In this document: in pieces, positions 45,537 through 54,245 of the stretch
Position numbering within the stretch: position 1 is the stretch's first letter
Layout of the letters: the number at the start of each line of letters is the position of its first letter
Assembly (NCBI RefSeq): GCF_000383615.1
Contig: NZ_KB911586.1
Location: forward strand, 129,276-193,275
Direction: 5' to 3'
From: Streptomyces canus 299MFChir4.1
Lineage (GTDB): Bacteria > Actinomycetota > Actinomycetes > Streptomycetales > Streptomycetaceae
DNA: 64,000 nucleotides
Made by a program: the position numbers and the translations under genes
The notes under the pieces: model-generated
The model's database searches: none
The model's input: only the letters and a program-made list of their open reading frames with translations
Told to the model about the DNA's origin: nothing

Positions 45537-46661
45537 GTGACTGAGATCGAGATCGGGCGCGGCAAGCGCGGCCGCCGGGCGTACGCCTTCGACGACATCG
45601 CCGTCGTCCCCAGCCGTCGTACGCGCGACCCGAAGGAGGTCTCGATCGCCTGGCAGATCGACGCCTACCGCTTCGAGCTGCCGTTCCTGGCCGCCCCCAT
45701 GGACTCGGTCGTCTCCCCGGCCACCGCGATCCGCATCGGTGAGCTCGGCGGTCTGGGCGTGCTGAACCTCGAGGGCCTGTGGACGCGGTACGAGGACCCG
45801 CAGCCGCTGCTCGACGAGATCGTCGGGCTCGACCTGGACGCCGCGACCCGCCGCCTCCAGGAGATCTACGCGGCTCCTATCAAGGAGGAGCTGATCGGGC
45901 AGCGCATCAAGGAGGTGCGCGACTCGGGCGTGGTCACGGCCGCCGCGCTCTCCCCGCAGCGCACGGCGCAGTTCTCCAAGGCCGTCGTGGACGCGGGCGT
46001 GGACATCTTCGTCATCCGCGGTACGACGGTCTCGGCGGAGCACGTCTCCGGTTCGCACGAGCCGCTGAACCTGAAGCAGTTCATCTACGAGCTCGACGTC
46101 CCGGTGATCGTCGGCGGCTGCGCGACCTACACGGCCGCCCTGCACCTGATGCGCACCGGCGCGGCGGGCGTCCTGGTCGGCTTCGGGGGCGGCGCGGCGC
46201 ACACGACCAGGAACGTGCTGGGCATCCAGGTGCCCATGGCGACCGCCGTGGCCGATGTCGCCGCGGCTCGCCGCGACTACATGGACGAGTCCGGCGGCCG
46301 GTACGTGCACGTGATCGCGGACGGCGGTGTCGGCTGGTCCGGCGACCTCCCCAAGGCGATCGCCTGCGGCGCCGACGCCGTGATGATGGGCTCCCCGCTG
46401 GCCCGTGCCACGGACGCGCCCGGCCGCGGCCACCACTGGGGCATGGAGGCCGTCAACGAGGAGCTTCCGCGCGGCAAGAAGGTCGACCTCGGCACGGTCG
46501 GCACGATCGAGGAGGTCCTCACCGGCCCGTCGCACATCCCGGACGGCTCGATGAACTTCTTCGGCGCGCTGAAGCGGGCGATGGCCACGACCGGCTACAG
46601 CGAGCTGAAGGAGTTCCAGCGCGTCGAGGTGACGGTGGCGGACTCGCAGCACAAGCGGTAG
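45537..46661 (+). CDS. GuaB3 family IMP dehydrogenase-related protein
   Basis: A 374-aa paralogue of IMPDH without CBS domains, starting at GTG 45537 (MTEIEIGRGKRGRRAYAFDD). At the position of the catalytic loop of guaB (GPGSICTTR) it reads FGGGAAHTTR, with His222 in place of the nucleophile Cys. The phosphate-binding and Asp-rich parts (VHVIADGGVGWSGDLPKAIA) are kept. Actinobacterial GuaB3 proteins share this change and their reaction is unresolved. It follows guaB by 119 bases. Confidence 0.9.
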   Translation: MTEIEIGRGKRGRRAYAFDDIAVVPSRRTRDPKEVSIAWQIDAYRFELPFLAAPMDSVVSPATAIRIGELGGLGVLNLEGLWTRYEDPQPLLDEIVGLDLDAATRRLQEIYAAPIKEELIGQRIKEVRDSGVVTAAALSPQRTAQFSKAVVDAGVDIFVIRGTTVSAEHVSGSHEPLNLKQFIYELDVPVIVGGCATYTAALHLMRTGAAGVLVGFGGGAAHTTRNVLGIQVPMATAVADVAAARRDYMDESGGRYVHVIADGGVGWSGDLPKAIACGADAVMMGSPLARATDAPGRGHHWGMEAVNEELPRGKKVDLGTVGTIEEVLTGPSHIPDGSMNFFGALKRAMATTGYSELKEFQRVEVTVADSQHKR

Positions 46662-46685
46662 CGGTAGGGCTTACGGCGGCTTGAG

Positions 46686-46718
46686 GGCCGGTCATCCCGG
46701 GTGGGGTGGCCGGCCTTT
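46686..46718 (+). terminator. Terminator after guaB3
   Basis: GGCCGGTCA (46686-46694) pairs with TGGCCGGCC (46707-46715) with one G-T wobble, followed by TTT. Confidence 0.75.
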
Positions 46719-46886
46719 GCGTGCCCTGGGGCTTGCGCCGACACGGACGCTATCGCCCCCGCCCCGGCTGACCAGCCCGTTTCCACCCCGAACGCAACCG
46801 CGCGCCCCCGCACCACCCCACGCGCTGCCCGCCTCGCCAGGACCGTCTCACCGGGCTACTGGGCGGTGTCGTGGAAGGGGGCGCCG

Positions 46887-46982
46887 ATGGGTCGCCACCG
46901 TAAGCCCACCCGCTGGGACCGGATCCGTCTTCGGATGGTGAAGTGCCGGAGGATGTGGATCTTGCGGATTTTCGGATGGTGA
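46887..46982 (+). CDS. Possible 31-aa basic peptide
   Basis: ATG at 46887 follows a GGAAGGGGG site. The product MGRHRKPTRWDRIRLRMVKC and RRMWILRIFGW is strongly basic with a hydrophobic end. It lies in the 480-bp gap after guaB3 (46662-47141), which holds nothing else convincing. May be real or chance. Confidence 0.35.
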   Translation: MGRHRKPTRWDRIRLRMVKCRRMWILRIFGW

Positions 46983-47141
46983 GCGGCCGCCCCCAAGCTA
47001 CCTAGGGGCGGACACTCCGTGATCCATCCAGGAGCCTGCCGCAGTGCCACCTGCGATCGACCCCACCTGTCTCCGTAAGGTACCCGCGCCGCGCCACGCG
47101 TGCCACCAGCCCCGGAGCCCGCCGCACCCACGCGCCCCCCT

Positions 47142-48359
47142 TCACAACCGATGCGCCGCCCCCGTGGGCGTGGCCCCGCGCGTGTCCAGCAGCAGCTGGG
47201 CCTTCACCGACAGGCCCTGGAGGTCGTACGTCCGGTGCTGCTGGAGCAGGATCGTCAGGTCCGCGTCGGCCGCCGCCTCGTAGAGGGAGTCCGCGCGCGG
47301 GACCGGGCGGTCCAGGACGCTCCAGGACGGGATGTGGGGGTCGTGGTAGCTGACGGAGGCACCGAGTTCCATCAGGCGTACGGCGAGCTCGTGGGCGGGG
47401 GTGCCCTGCTGGTCGGCGAGGTCGGGCTTGTAGGTGACGCCGAGCAGGAGGATGCGGGCGCCGCGCGCGGACTTGCCGTGCTCGTTGAGGAGGGCGGCGG
47501 CCCGCTGGACGACGTACCGCGGCATCTGGTCGTTGACCTGGCGGGCGAGTTCGACCATGCGCAGGGAGCGGCCGCCGCCGGGGCTGCCGGCGGTGAGGTC
47601 GCGGGGGACCGCGTGGCCGCCGACGCCCGGGCCGGGGCGGAACGCCTGGAAGCCGAACGGCTTGGTCTCCGCGCAGCGGATGACGTCCCAGAGGTCGACG
47701 CCGAGGTCGTGGCAGAGGACGGCCATCTCGTTGACGAGGGCGATGTTGACGTGGCGGTAGTTGGTCTCCAGGAGCTGGACCGTCTCCGCCTCGCGCGGGC
47801 CACGCGCGCGTACCACCTTGTCGGTCAGGCGCGAGTAGAAGGCGGCGGCCGACTCCGTGCACGCGGGCGTCAGGCCGCCGATCACCTTGGGGGTGGTGGC
47901 GGGTGTGAAGTCGCGGTTGCCGGGGTCCACGCGGGTGGGCGAGTAGGCGAGGTGGAAGTCGCGGCCCGCGCGCAGACCCGAGCCCTCTTCGAGGAGCGGG
48001 CGCAGGAACTCCTCGGTGGTGCCGGGCGGGACGGGGGACTCCAGGATGACGGTGGTGTGCGGACGCAGGTGTGTGCTCAGTGTGCGGGCGGCCGCCTCGA
48101 CCTGGCTCAGGTCCAGGCCGCCGTCCGGGCCCGAGGGGGTCGGCGCGCAGATGACCGCCGTACGCACGCGGCCGAGTTCGGCCGGGCCCGCGGCCGTCCG
48201 GAAGCCCCCCGAGAGCATCCGGCGCAGTTCGGCGGGGCTGAGGGAGCCGGCCTCGGGGCCGGTGCGGTAGCCGAGGGTGGAGATGCCGGCGGCGACAGCG
48301 GCCTGGGCCAGGGGCAGTCCGTAGGGACCGAGTCCGATCACGGCGAGATCTGCGGGCAT
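47142..48359 (-). CDS. Nucleotide-sugar dehydrogenase homologue lacking catalytic Cys
   Basis: A 405-aa UDP-glucose/UDP-ManNAc dehydrogenase-type protein. N-terminal NAD domain: VIGLGPYGLPLAQAA; middle: AETVQLLETNYRHVNIALVN with ETKPFGFQAF; C-terminal UDP-binding domain: ILLLGVTYKPDLADQQGTPA. The normal active-site motif GGHCIPVDP is GGHAVPRD here, with Ala250 for the nucleophile Cys. It probably cannot perform the full two-step oxidation. It has no polysaccharide neighbours and is divergent from glpD. Confidence 0.88.
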   Translation of the reverse strand: MPADLAVIGLGPYGLPLAQAAVAAGISTLGYRTGPEAGSLSPAELRRMLSGGFRTAAGPAELGRVRTAVICAPTPSGPDGGLDLSQVEAAARTLSTHLRPHTTVILESPVPPGTTEEFLRPLLEEGSGLRAGRDFHLAYSPTRVDPGNRDFTPATTPKVIGGLTPACTESAAAFYSRLTDKVVRARGPREAETVQLLETNYRHVNIALVNEMAVLCHDLGVDLWDVIRCAETKPFGFQAFRPGPGVGGHAVPRDLTAGSPGGGRSLRMVELARQVNDQMPRYVVQRAAALLNEHGKSARGARILLLGVTYKPDLADQQGTPAHELAVRLMELGASVSYHDPHIPSWSVLDRPVPRADSLYEAAADADLTILLQQHRTYDLQGLSVKAQLLLDTRGATPTGAAHRL

Positions 48360-48670
48360 GGCGTGGGCCGTCCTTCCCAGTAACCGAAGCGGGACAGGTG
48401 CGCAAGCCCTGTGGACTGGACGAGCGAGCGCAATGTCAGACTAGGAGTAAATATGACCGATATACGGGATTGATTCCGTGTGTCTTCCTGTGGGGTTGTG
48501 AGCTTTGGCCTACGCGGCGGTGAAAGTTATCCACAGGCTGAGGGTGACTGGTGGCTGAAGTCGGGCAAGCCGGTCAGGATTGGGCATGGGGGATACGGAG
48601 CGGGCCACTCCTCACGGAGGATCCGGCCCTCGACGGTGACCGGTGCGACCGACAGCTGGAGGCAGCAGTG
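48360..48670. other. Divergent regulatory region with lone DnaA box
   Basis: 311 bases between the dehydrogenase homologue and glpD. The stretch 48430-48480 is AT-rich (taaatatgaccgatata), suiting promoters. A perfect TTATCCACA is at 48527-48535. No ORF or clear operator dyad was seen. Confidence 0.6.
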
Positions 48671-50377
48671 GTGAGGACAGCGACACTGGGGCCGGCGCAG
48701 CGCGCCGAGTCACTCGCAGCAATGGCCGAGCGCGAACTGGACATCCTGGTGGTGGGAGCCGGCGTGGTCGGTGCGGGTACCGCGCTCGACGCGGTCACCC
48801 GGGGCCTGTCCGTGGGGCTTGTCGAGGCGCGTGACTGGGCCTCGGGCACCTCCAGCCGCTCCAGCAAGCTGATCCACGGCGGCCTGCGCTATCTGGAGAT
48901 GCTCGACTTCTCCCTCGTGCGCGAGGCGTTGAAGGAGCGCGGACTGCTCCTTGAGCGGCTCGCCCCGCATCTCGTGAAGCCCGTGGCCTTCCTGTACCCC
49001 TTGCAGCACAAGGGCTGGGAGCGTTGGTACGCCGGTTCGGGCGTCGCGCTCTACGACGCCATGTCGATGGCCCGGGGGCATGGCCGGGGTCTGCCCAGGC
49101 ACCGGCACCTGAGCCACCGTCACGCCCTGCGCGTCGCGCCCGCCTTGCGGAAGGACGCTCTGGTCGGCGCGCTGCAGTACTACGACGCCCAGATGGACGA
49201 CGCCCGCTTCGTGGCCACCCTAGTGCGGACCGCGACCGCCTACGGCGCGAAGACCGCCAACCGCGCGCGGGTGACCGGGTTCCTGCGGGAGGGCGAGCGG
49301 GTGGTCGGGGCCCGGGTGCAGGACGTCGAGGCGGGCGGGGAGTACGAGATCCGTGCCAAGCAGGTGGTCAACGCGACCGGGGTGTGGACCGACGACACCC
49401 AGGCGATGGTCGGCGAGCGGGGACAGTTCCACGTCCGCGCCTCCAAGGGCATCCATCTCGTCGTGCCCAAGGACCGCATCCACTCCTCGACCGGGCTGAT
49501 CCTGCGCACCGAGAAGTCCGTGCTGTTCGTCATCCCCTGGGGCCGGCACTGGATCATCGGCACCACCGACACCGACTGGGACCTCGACAAGGCCCACCCG
49601 GCCGCCTCCAGCGCGGACATCGACTACCTGCTGGAGCACGTGAACTCGGTGCTCGCGGTGCCCCTGACCCGGGACGACGTCCAGGGCGTGTACGCGGGCC
49701 TTCGGCCCCTGCTCGCCGGTGAGTCGGACGCCACCAGCAAGCTCTCGCGCGAGCACACCGTGGCGCATCCGGTACCGGGGCTCGTCGTGGTGGCGGGCGG
49801 CAAGTACACGACCTACCGGGTGATGGCCAAGGACGCCGTCGACGAGGCGGTGCACGGCCTCGACACCAGGGTCGCCGAATGCGTCACGGAGGACGTGCCG
49901 CTGCTGGGCGCCGAGGGCTACCGGGCGCTGTGGAACGCGCGGGCGCGCATCGCGGCGCGCACCGGGCTTCATGTCGTCCGGGTCGAACATCTGCTGAATC
50001 GGTACGGCAGCCTCGCGGAGGAGATCCTCGACCTCATCGCCTCGGACGCCACCCTGGGCGAGCCGCTGCAGGCCGCCGACGACTATCTGCGCGCCGAGGT
50101 CGTCTACGCCGCTTCGCACGAGGGCGCGCGGCATCTGGACGACGTGCTGACCCGGCGCACCCGTATCTCCATCGAGACCTTCGACCGCGGGGTGCGCTCC
50201 GCCCGCGAGGCCGCCGAGCTGATGGCACCGGTGCTGGGCTGGGACAAGGACCAGATCGAGCGGGAGGTCGAGCACTACGAGAAGCGGGTGGAGGCGGAGC
50301 GGGAGTCGCAGCGGCAGCCGGACGACCTGACCGCGGACGCGGCGCGGTTGGGGGCGCCGGACATCGCGCCGTTGTAG
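48671..50377 (+). CDS. glpD: Aerobic glycerol-3-phosphate dehydrogenase/oxidase
   Basis: A 568-aa FAD enzyme oxidising glycerol-3-phosphate to dihydroxyacetone phosphate at the membrane. GTG at 48671 lies 8 bases after GGAGG. FAD motif: LDILVVGAGVVGAGTALDAV; substrate region: SRSSKLIHGGLRYLEM and ATGVWTDDTQAM, WIIGTTDTDWD. The C-terminal DAO_C domain is complete. No glpF or glpK is adjacent. It precedes a convergent serine hydrolase. Confidence 0.95.
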   Translation: MRTATLGPAQRAESLAAMAERELDILVVGAGVVGAGTALDAVTRGLSVGLVEARDWASGTSSRSSKLIHGGLRYLEMLDFSLVREALKERGLLLERLAPHLVKPVAFLYPLQHKGWERWYAGSGVALYDAMSMARGHGRGLPRHRHLSHRHALRVAPALRKDALVGALQYYDAQMDDARFVATLVRTATAYGAKTANRARVTGFLREGERVVGARVQDVEAGGEYEIRAKQVVNATGVWTDDTQAMVGERGQFHVRASKGIHLVVPKDRIHSSTGLILRTEKSVLFVIPWGRHWIIGTTDTDWDLDKAHPAASSADIDYLLEHVNSVLAVPLTRDDVQGVYAGLRPLLAGESDATSKLSREHTVAHPVPGLVVVAGGKYTTYRVMAKDAVDEAVHGLDTRVAECVTEDVPLLGAEGYRALWNARARIAARTGLHVVRVEHLLNRYGSLAEEILDLIASDATLGEPLQAADDYLRAEVVYAASHEGARHLDDVLTRRTRISIETFDRGVRSAREAAELMAPVLGWDKDQIEREVEHYEKRVEAERESQRQPDDLTADAARLGAPDIAPL

Positions 50378-50476
50378 CTCGCTCGCAGTGGGGTCGGCCC
50401 GTACCGACAGCCGGGTCGGCCCTCATCACTCGAACGAGTGTCGTGAGCCGGGATCTTCGTTCGGAACCCGGTCGTT

Positions 50477-51520
50477 CTACGAGGTGCGGGGGCAGAACTC
50501 GGCGGCGAGCAAGGCCGGTTCGAGGTCGGGGTCTGCCACCGACGTCGTGTTCACGCGGAAGGTGAGGACGCGACGGCCGCCGACCGTGGCTGCGGTGCGC
50601 ACGTAGCTGCCGGTGATGCGGCCGTTGTGCCCCCACACCGTCGTGCCGCACGGCAGCTTCACCGGGAACAGCCCCATGCCGTACAGGCCGTGTGCGGTGC
50701 GGGTGTCCGTCATCTCGTGCAGCCAGTACGGGGACAGCAGCCGGCCGCCGAGCAGTGCCGCGTAGAAGCGGTCCAGGTCGGCGAGGGTGCTCACCAGCTC
50801 GCCCGCGGCTCCGGCCACCCGCGGGTCGAGCGCGGCGATGTCGGACCCGTCGGCGGTGTAGGCACGGCCGTGCGGGGAGGGGAGAGAGGTGCGCGAACCG
50901 GGAAAGGAGGTGCCCGTCAGACGCAGCGGGGCGATGATCCGCCGCTCGGCCTCGGTGGCGTAGGACTCGCCGGTGACCTGCTGGATCACCAGGCCGAGCA
51001 GGACGTAGTTGGTGTTCGAGTAGGAGTAGCGGCCGCGGTCGGCCGGAGGGTGGGTGAGGGCGACACGGACGGCTTGAACGGGAGCGAGGGGCACCAGGCC
51101 CAGGGTGTCCGTGGTGAAGTCGTGCAGGCCGCTGGTGTGGGTGAGCAGGGCGCGCAGGGTCAGCGCGCGGCCGTCGTTGCCCGCTCCGCGCACCAGGCCG
51201 GGCAGGTGCTGTTCCACCGTGTCGGACAGCTTCAGCCGGTGTTCCGCGGCCAGTTGGAGGACGACCGTCGCGATGAAGGTCTTGGTGATGCTGCCGGCGC
51301 GGAAGTGGTCGGCGCGGGCGATTCCCGGGCCCGCCGCTGCGTAGCGGGTGCCGCTCTGCTCCTCGGCCAGGAGTGCGGCGGCGGGAGCGCCGCCGTGGGC
51401 CACCAGCAGCGGAAGCAGTGCGTCCGGAGTTCGGGCCGCGGGGGCCGGGGAGGCAGCCGGGGCCAGGGCGAGCAGCACCAGGGCGGCCGGGACGGCCAGT
51501 AGTGCCCGAAGCGGCGGCAT
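50477..51520 (-). CDS. Secreted serine hydrolase (beta-lactamase/DD-peptidase class)
   Basis: A 347-aa protein from ATG 51520 (after GGGAGGA). Signal: MPPLRALLAVPAALVLLALAPAAS. Penicillin-binding-like motifs: SITK (AGSITKTFIATVVL), YSNTN, and HNG in TVWGHNGRITGS, so all catalytic elements are there. It resembles Streptomyces R61-type D-alanyl-D-alanine carboxypeptidases, but esterase activity is possible. Faces the kinase array divergently. Confidence 0.9.
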   Translation of the reverse strand: MPPLRALLAVPAALVLLALAPAASPAPAARTPDALLPLLVAHGGAPAAALLAEEQSGTRYAAAGPGIARADHFRAGSITKTFIATVVLQLAAEHRLKLSDTVEQHLPGLVRGAGNDGRALTLRALLTHTSGLHDFTTDTLGLVPLAPVQAVRVALTHPPADRGRYSYSNTNYVLLGLVIQQVTGESYATEAERRIIAPLRLTGTSFPGSRTSLPSPHGRAYTADGSDIAALDPRVAGAAGELVSTLADLDRFYAALLGGRLLSPYWLHEMTDTRTAHGLYGMGLFPVKLPCGTTVWGHNGRITGSYVRTAATVGGRRVLTFRVNTTSVADPDLEPALLAAEFCPRTS

Positions 51521-51872
51521 CGCGGATCCTCCCTTGTCGGAGGCCATCATGCAGTGTCGCGGAGCGGAATGGGCACCCGGTTCTTGCGGGGGTGCGCGGG
51601 GTGGTTCCGGAGGCGGGGCGCGGGCGGGTGCGAGGGACTCTCGGGGGTCCTGCGCGGAAGGGGACGGGGGGCGGCCGGTGCCCGCGGGGGTGAGGGATCT
51701 GTAAGCGGGTGGGAACTGTGCGTGGAGAGGGGACTTGGGCCGACGGGACCTGAGTGCCGACATCCAGGGGTCGTGCCGCGGGCGAGGCGGAGTCAGGGGC
51801 ACCCGGGGCGTCGGGCACTTGTCGGGTGAGGGACAATGGAGGCTCTGTCAGGGCGGGTTCATGAGGGGACGC
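51521..51872. other. Intergenic region ahead of the kinase array
   Basis: 352 bases between divergent genes. No convincing gene; short frames lack ribosome binding sites. It is G-rich on the + strand, without a clear promoter match; the leader ends with GAGGGGAC before the kinase ATG. Confidence 0.5.
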
Positions 51873-54071
51873 ATGTCGGACGCGGAGCGGGCGGGAGCAT
51901 CCCGGCAGAACGAGAACGAGCGTCTCCTCGCCGGGCGGTACCGGCTGGGAGGAGTGCTCGGCCGCGGAGGCATGGGCACGGTGTGGCGCGCCGAGGACGA
52001 GACCCTTGGCAGGACGGTGGCCGTCAAGGAACTCCGGTTCCCGTCCAGCATCGACGAGGACGAGAAGCGCCGGCTGATCACGCGCACCCTGCGTGAGGCC
52101 AAGGCGATCGCGCGGATCCGCAACACCAGCGCGGTGACCGTGTACGACGTGGTCGACGAGGACGACCGGCCGTGGATCGTGATGGAGCTCGTCGAGGGCA
52201 AGTCGCTCGCCGAGGTCATCCGGGAGGACGGGCTGCTGGAGCCCAAGCGCGCGGCGGAGGTGGGCCTCGCGATCCTCGACGTGCTCAGGTCCGCGCACCG
52301 CGAGGGCATCCTGCACCGGGACGTGAAGCCGTCCAACGTGCTGATCTCCGAGGACGGCCGGGTCGTGCTCACCGACTTCGGCATCGCCCAGGTCGAGGGC
52401 GACCCCTCGATCACCTCGACCGGCATGCTCGTCGGCGCGCCCTCCTACATCTCCCCGGAGCGGGCGCGTGGGCACAAGCCGGGCCCCGCGGCAGACATGT
52501 GGTCGCTCGGCGGGCTGCTGTACGCGGCGGTCGAGGGCGCCCCGCCGTACGACAAGGGGTCCGCGATCGCGACCCTCACGGCGGTGATGACCGAGCCGCT
52601 GGAGGAGCCGAAGAACGCGGGTCCGCTCAAGGACGTCATCTACGGACTGCTCACCAAGGACCCCGCCCAGCGCCTCGACGACAGCCGCGCGCGGGCCATG
52701 CTCACCGCGGTGATCCACGCGCCCGAGCCGAAGCCGGCCGAGCCGGAGCCGGCGGCGGACGCGACCCGGGTGGTGCCGTTGCCGGCCCAGCCGCAGGAGC
52801 GTGCGGGCGGGGAGCGGCTGCGCGGGGCGCTGCGTTCCGTGCGCAAGGTCACCGGGGCGGCGGCGACGTCCGCGGCCGCGTCCCGTGCCAAGTCCGGTAG
52901 CGGTACGGCGGGTTCGGGCACGGGGGGTTCGGGCGCGGCAGGCTCGGCTTCTGCGGGTTCGGGGGGAGGGAAGGTGCCCGCCCAGGCTTCCGAGGCTGCT
53001 CCGGCGCCTTCGGCTTCTCCGTCCTCTCCGGCGGCTCCGGCCTCTCCGACCGCATCGGCCTCGCCGACCGCATCGGCCTCTCCCTCTTCCTCGGCGCCTT
53101 CCGCGTCTCGGGGGAAGGGCACGGCGGGGGTGCCGGCCGCGTCGGGGGCGGCCTCCGCATCGGCTTCGACCTCGGCCACGACCTCGGTTTCGACCGGTGC
53201 GGCCGGAGTCCGGGACGGGAAGACGCGGCAGACCGACGCGGTCTCGGACGGGCGGAGTTCGGGATGGCCCGTGATGACGCCGCCGCCGGACATGGCGCCG
53301 AGGCCGGTGCCCAGGGCGCCGCTGACCGACGTGGTGCCGCGGCGGACGCTGGTGATCATCGCGGTGGTCGTGGCGCTCGCGGTCATCGGCACCGTGCTGG
53401 CCCTCACGCTCGGCGGGGACGACGGCGGCGACGGGGCCAAGGGCGGCGGTGCCAAGGTGACGGCGAGCACGAGCGCCGACACCAAGGAGGACGAGAGCGG
53501 GGGCACCCGGACCGCCGGGTCCACCGCCGGGTCCGCTTCGTCGGGGGCGGGCAACGGGTCCTCGAACACGCCGAGTACGGAGGAGAGCGGCCGGAGTTCG
53601 GAAGGTTCCTCCGGTTCGGGGGGCTCCGCGGACGACGGTGCGGTGACCTCCACGTACAAGGGCGGCCAGGGGTACTCGATCGGGCTGCCCAAGGGGTGGA
53701 AGTTCCGGACCAGCAGCTCCGCGGGCGACCGGTTCAGCGGGCCCGACGGGCAGAAGCTGCTCGTCGCCTGGACCAGCACGCCCAAGGGCGACCCGGTGGC
53801 GGACTGGGAGAACCAGGAGCGGGGCATGCGCCGCTCGCAGTACACCAAGATCCGAATAGAGAAGGTGGACTACCGGGGCTGGAACACGGCCGACTGGGAG
53901 TTCACCTACGAGGATGGTGGGACGAAGTACCGGACGATCGACCGTGGATTCGTCGTCAATGACCATCTCGGATATGCCTTGATGTACACCGCGAAAGCCG
54001 CGAACTGGGGCACTGAGCTGCGCAAGGACACATGGCAGACACTCGCCCGCACCTTCGAACCGAAGTCGTGA
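51873..54071 (+). CDS. Transmembrane Ser/Thr protein kinase 1
   Basis: A 732-aa kinase, ATG 51873 (MSDAERAGAS); ATG 51861 possible. Kinase domain, about 22-280: GRGGMGTVW, VAVKE, LHRDVKPSNVL, DFG and a SPER. A long Ala/Ser/Pro-rich linker with imperfect repeats (TASASPTASASP) leads to one transmembrane helix (LVIIAVVVALAVIGTVLAL). The outer domain starts near YKGGQGYSIGLPKGWKF, related to the other outer domains in the array. No PASTA repeats. All catalytic residues present. Confidence 0.93.
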   Translation: MSDAERAGASRQNENERLLAGRYRLGGVLGRGGMGTVWRAEDETLGRTVAVKELRFPSSIDEDEKRRLITRTLREAKAIARIRNTSAVTVYDVVDEDDRPWIVMELVEGKSLAEVIREDGLLEPKRAAEVGLAILDVLRSAHREGILHRDVKPSNVLISEDGRVVLTDFGIAQVEGDPSITSTGMLVGAPSYISPERARGHKPGPAADMWSLGGLLYAAVEGAPPYDKGSAIATLTAVMTEPLEEPKNAGPLKDVIYGLLTKDPAQRLDDSRARAMLTAVIHAPEPKPAEPEPAADATRVVPLPAQPQERAGGERLRGALRSVRKVTGAAATSAAASRAKSGSGTAGSGTGGSGAAGSASAGSGGGKVPAQASEAAPAPSASPSSPAAPASPTASASPTASASPSSSAPSASRGKGTAGVPAASGAASASASTSATTSVSTGAAGVRDGKTRQTDAVSDGRSSGWPVMTPPPDMAPRPVPRAPLTDVVPRRTLVIIAVVVALAVIGTVLALTLGGDDGGDGAKGGGAKVTASTSADTKEDESGGTRTAGSTAGSASSGAGNGSSNTPSTEESGRSSEGSSGSGGSADDGAVTSTYKGGQGYSIGLPKGWKFRTSSSAGDRFSGPDGQKLLVAWTSTPKGDPVADWENQERGMRRSQYTKIRIEKVDYRGWNTADWEFTYEDGGTKYRTIDRGFVVNDHLGYALMYTAKAANWGTELRKDTWQTLARTFEPKS

Positions 54072-54245
54072 AGCGCCGTGCGGTAAACGGTCATGTGTTT
54101 GAGCCCTGATATCTGGAATCCCCTCTTTGCGGGTTGCCTCCGGCACGTATCGTGAGTGTTCGTGGACCGTCCGCATCCAGGTTCGGATACGGAACGGGCC
54201 GCTAGGCGAACGGAATTGACCAACCGGGCGGCCGGGGGAGGCAAC

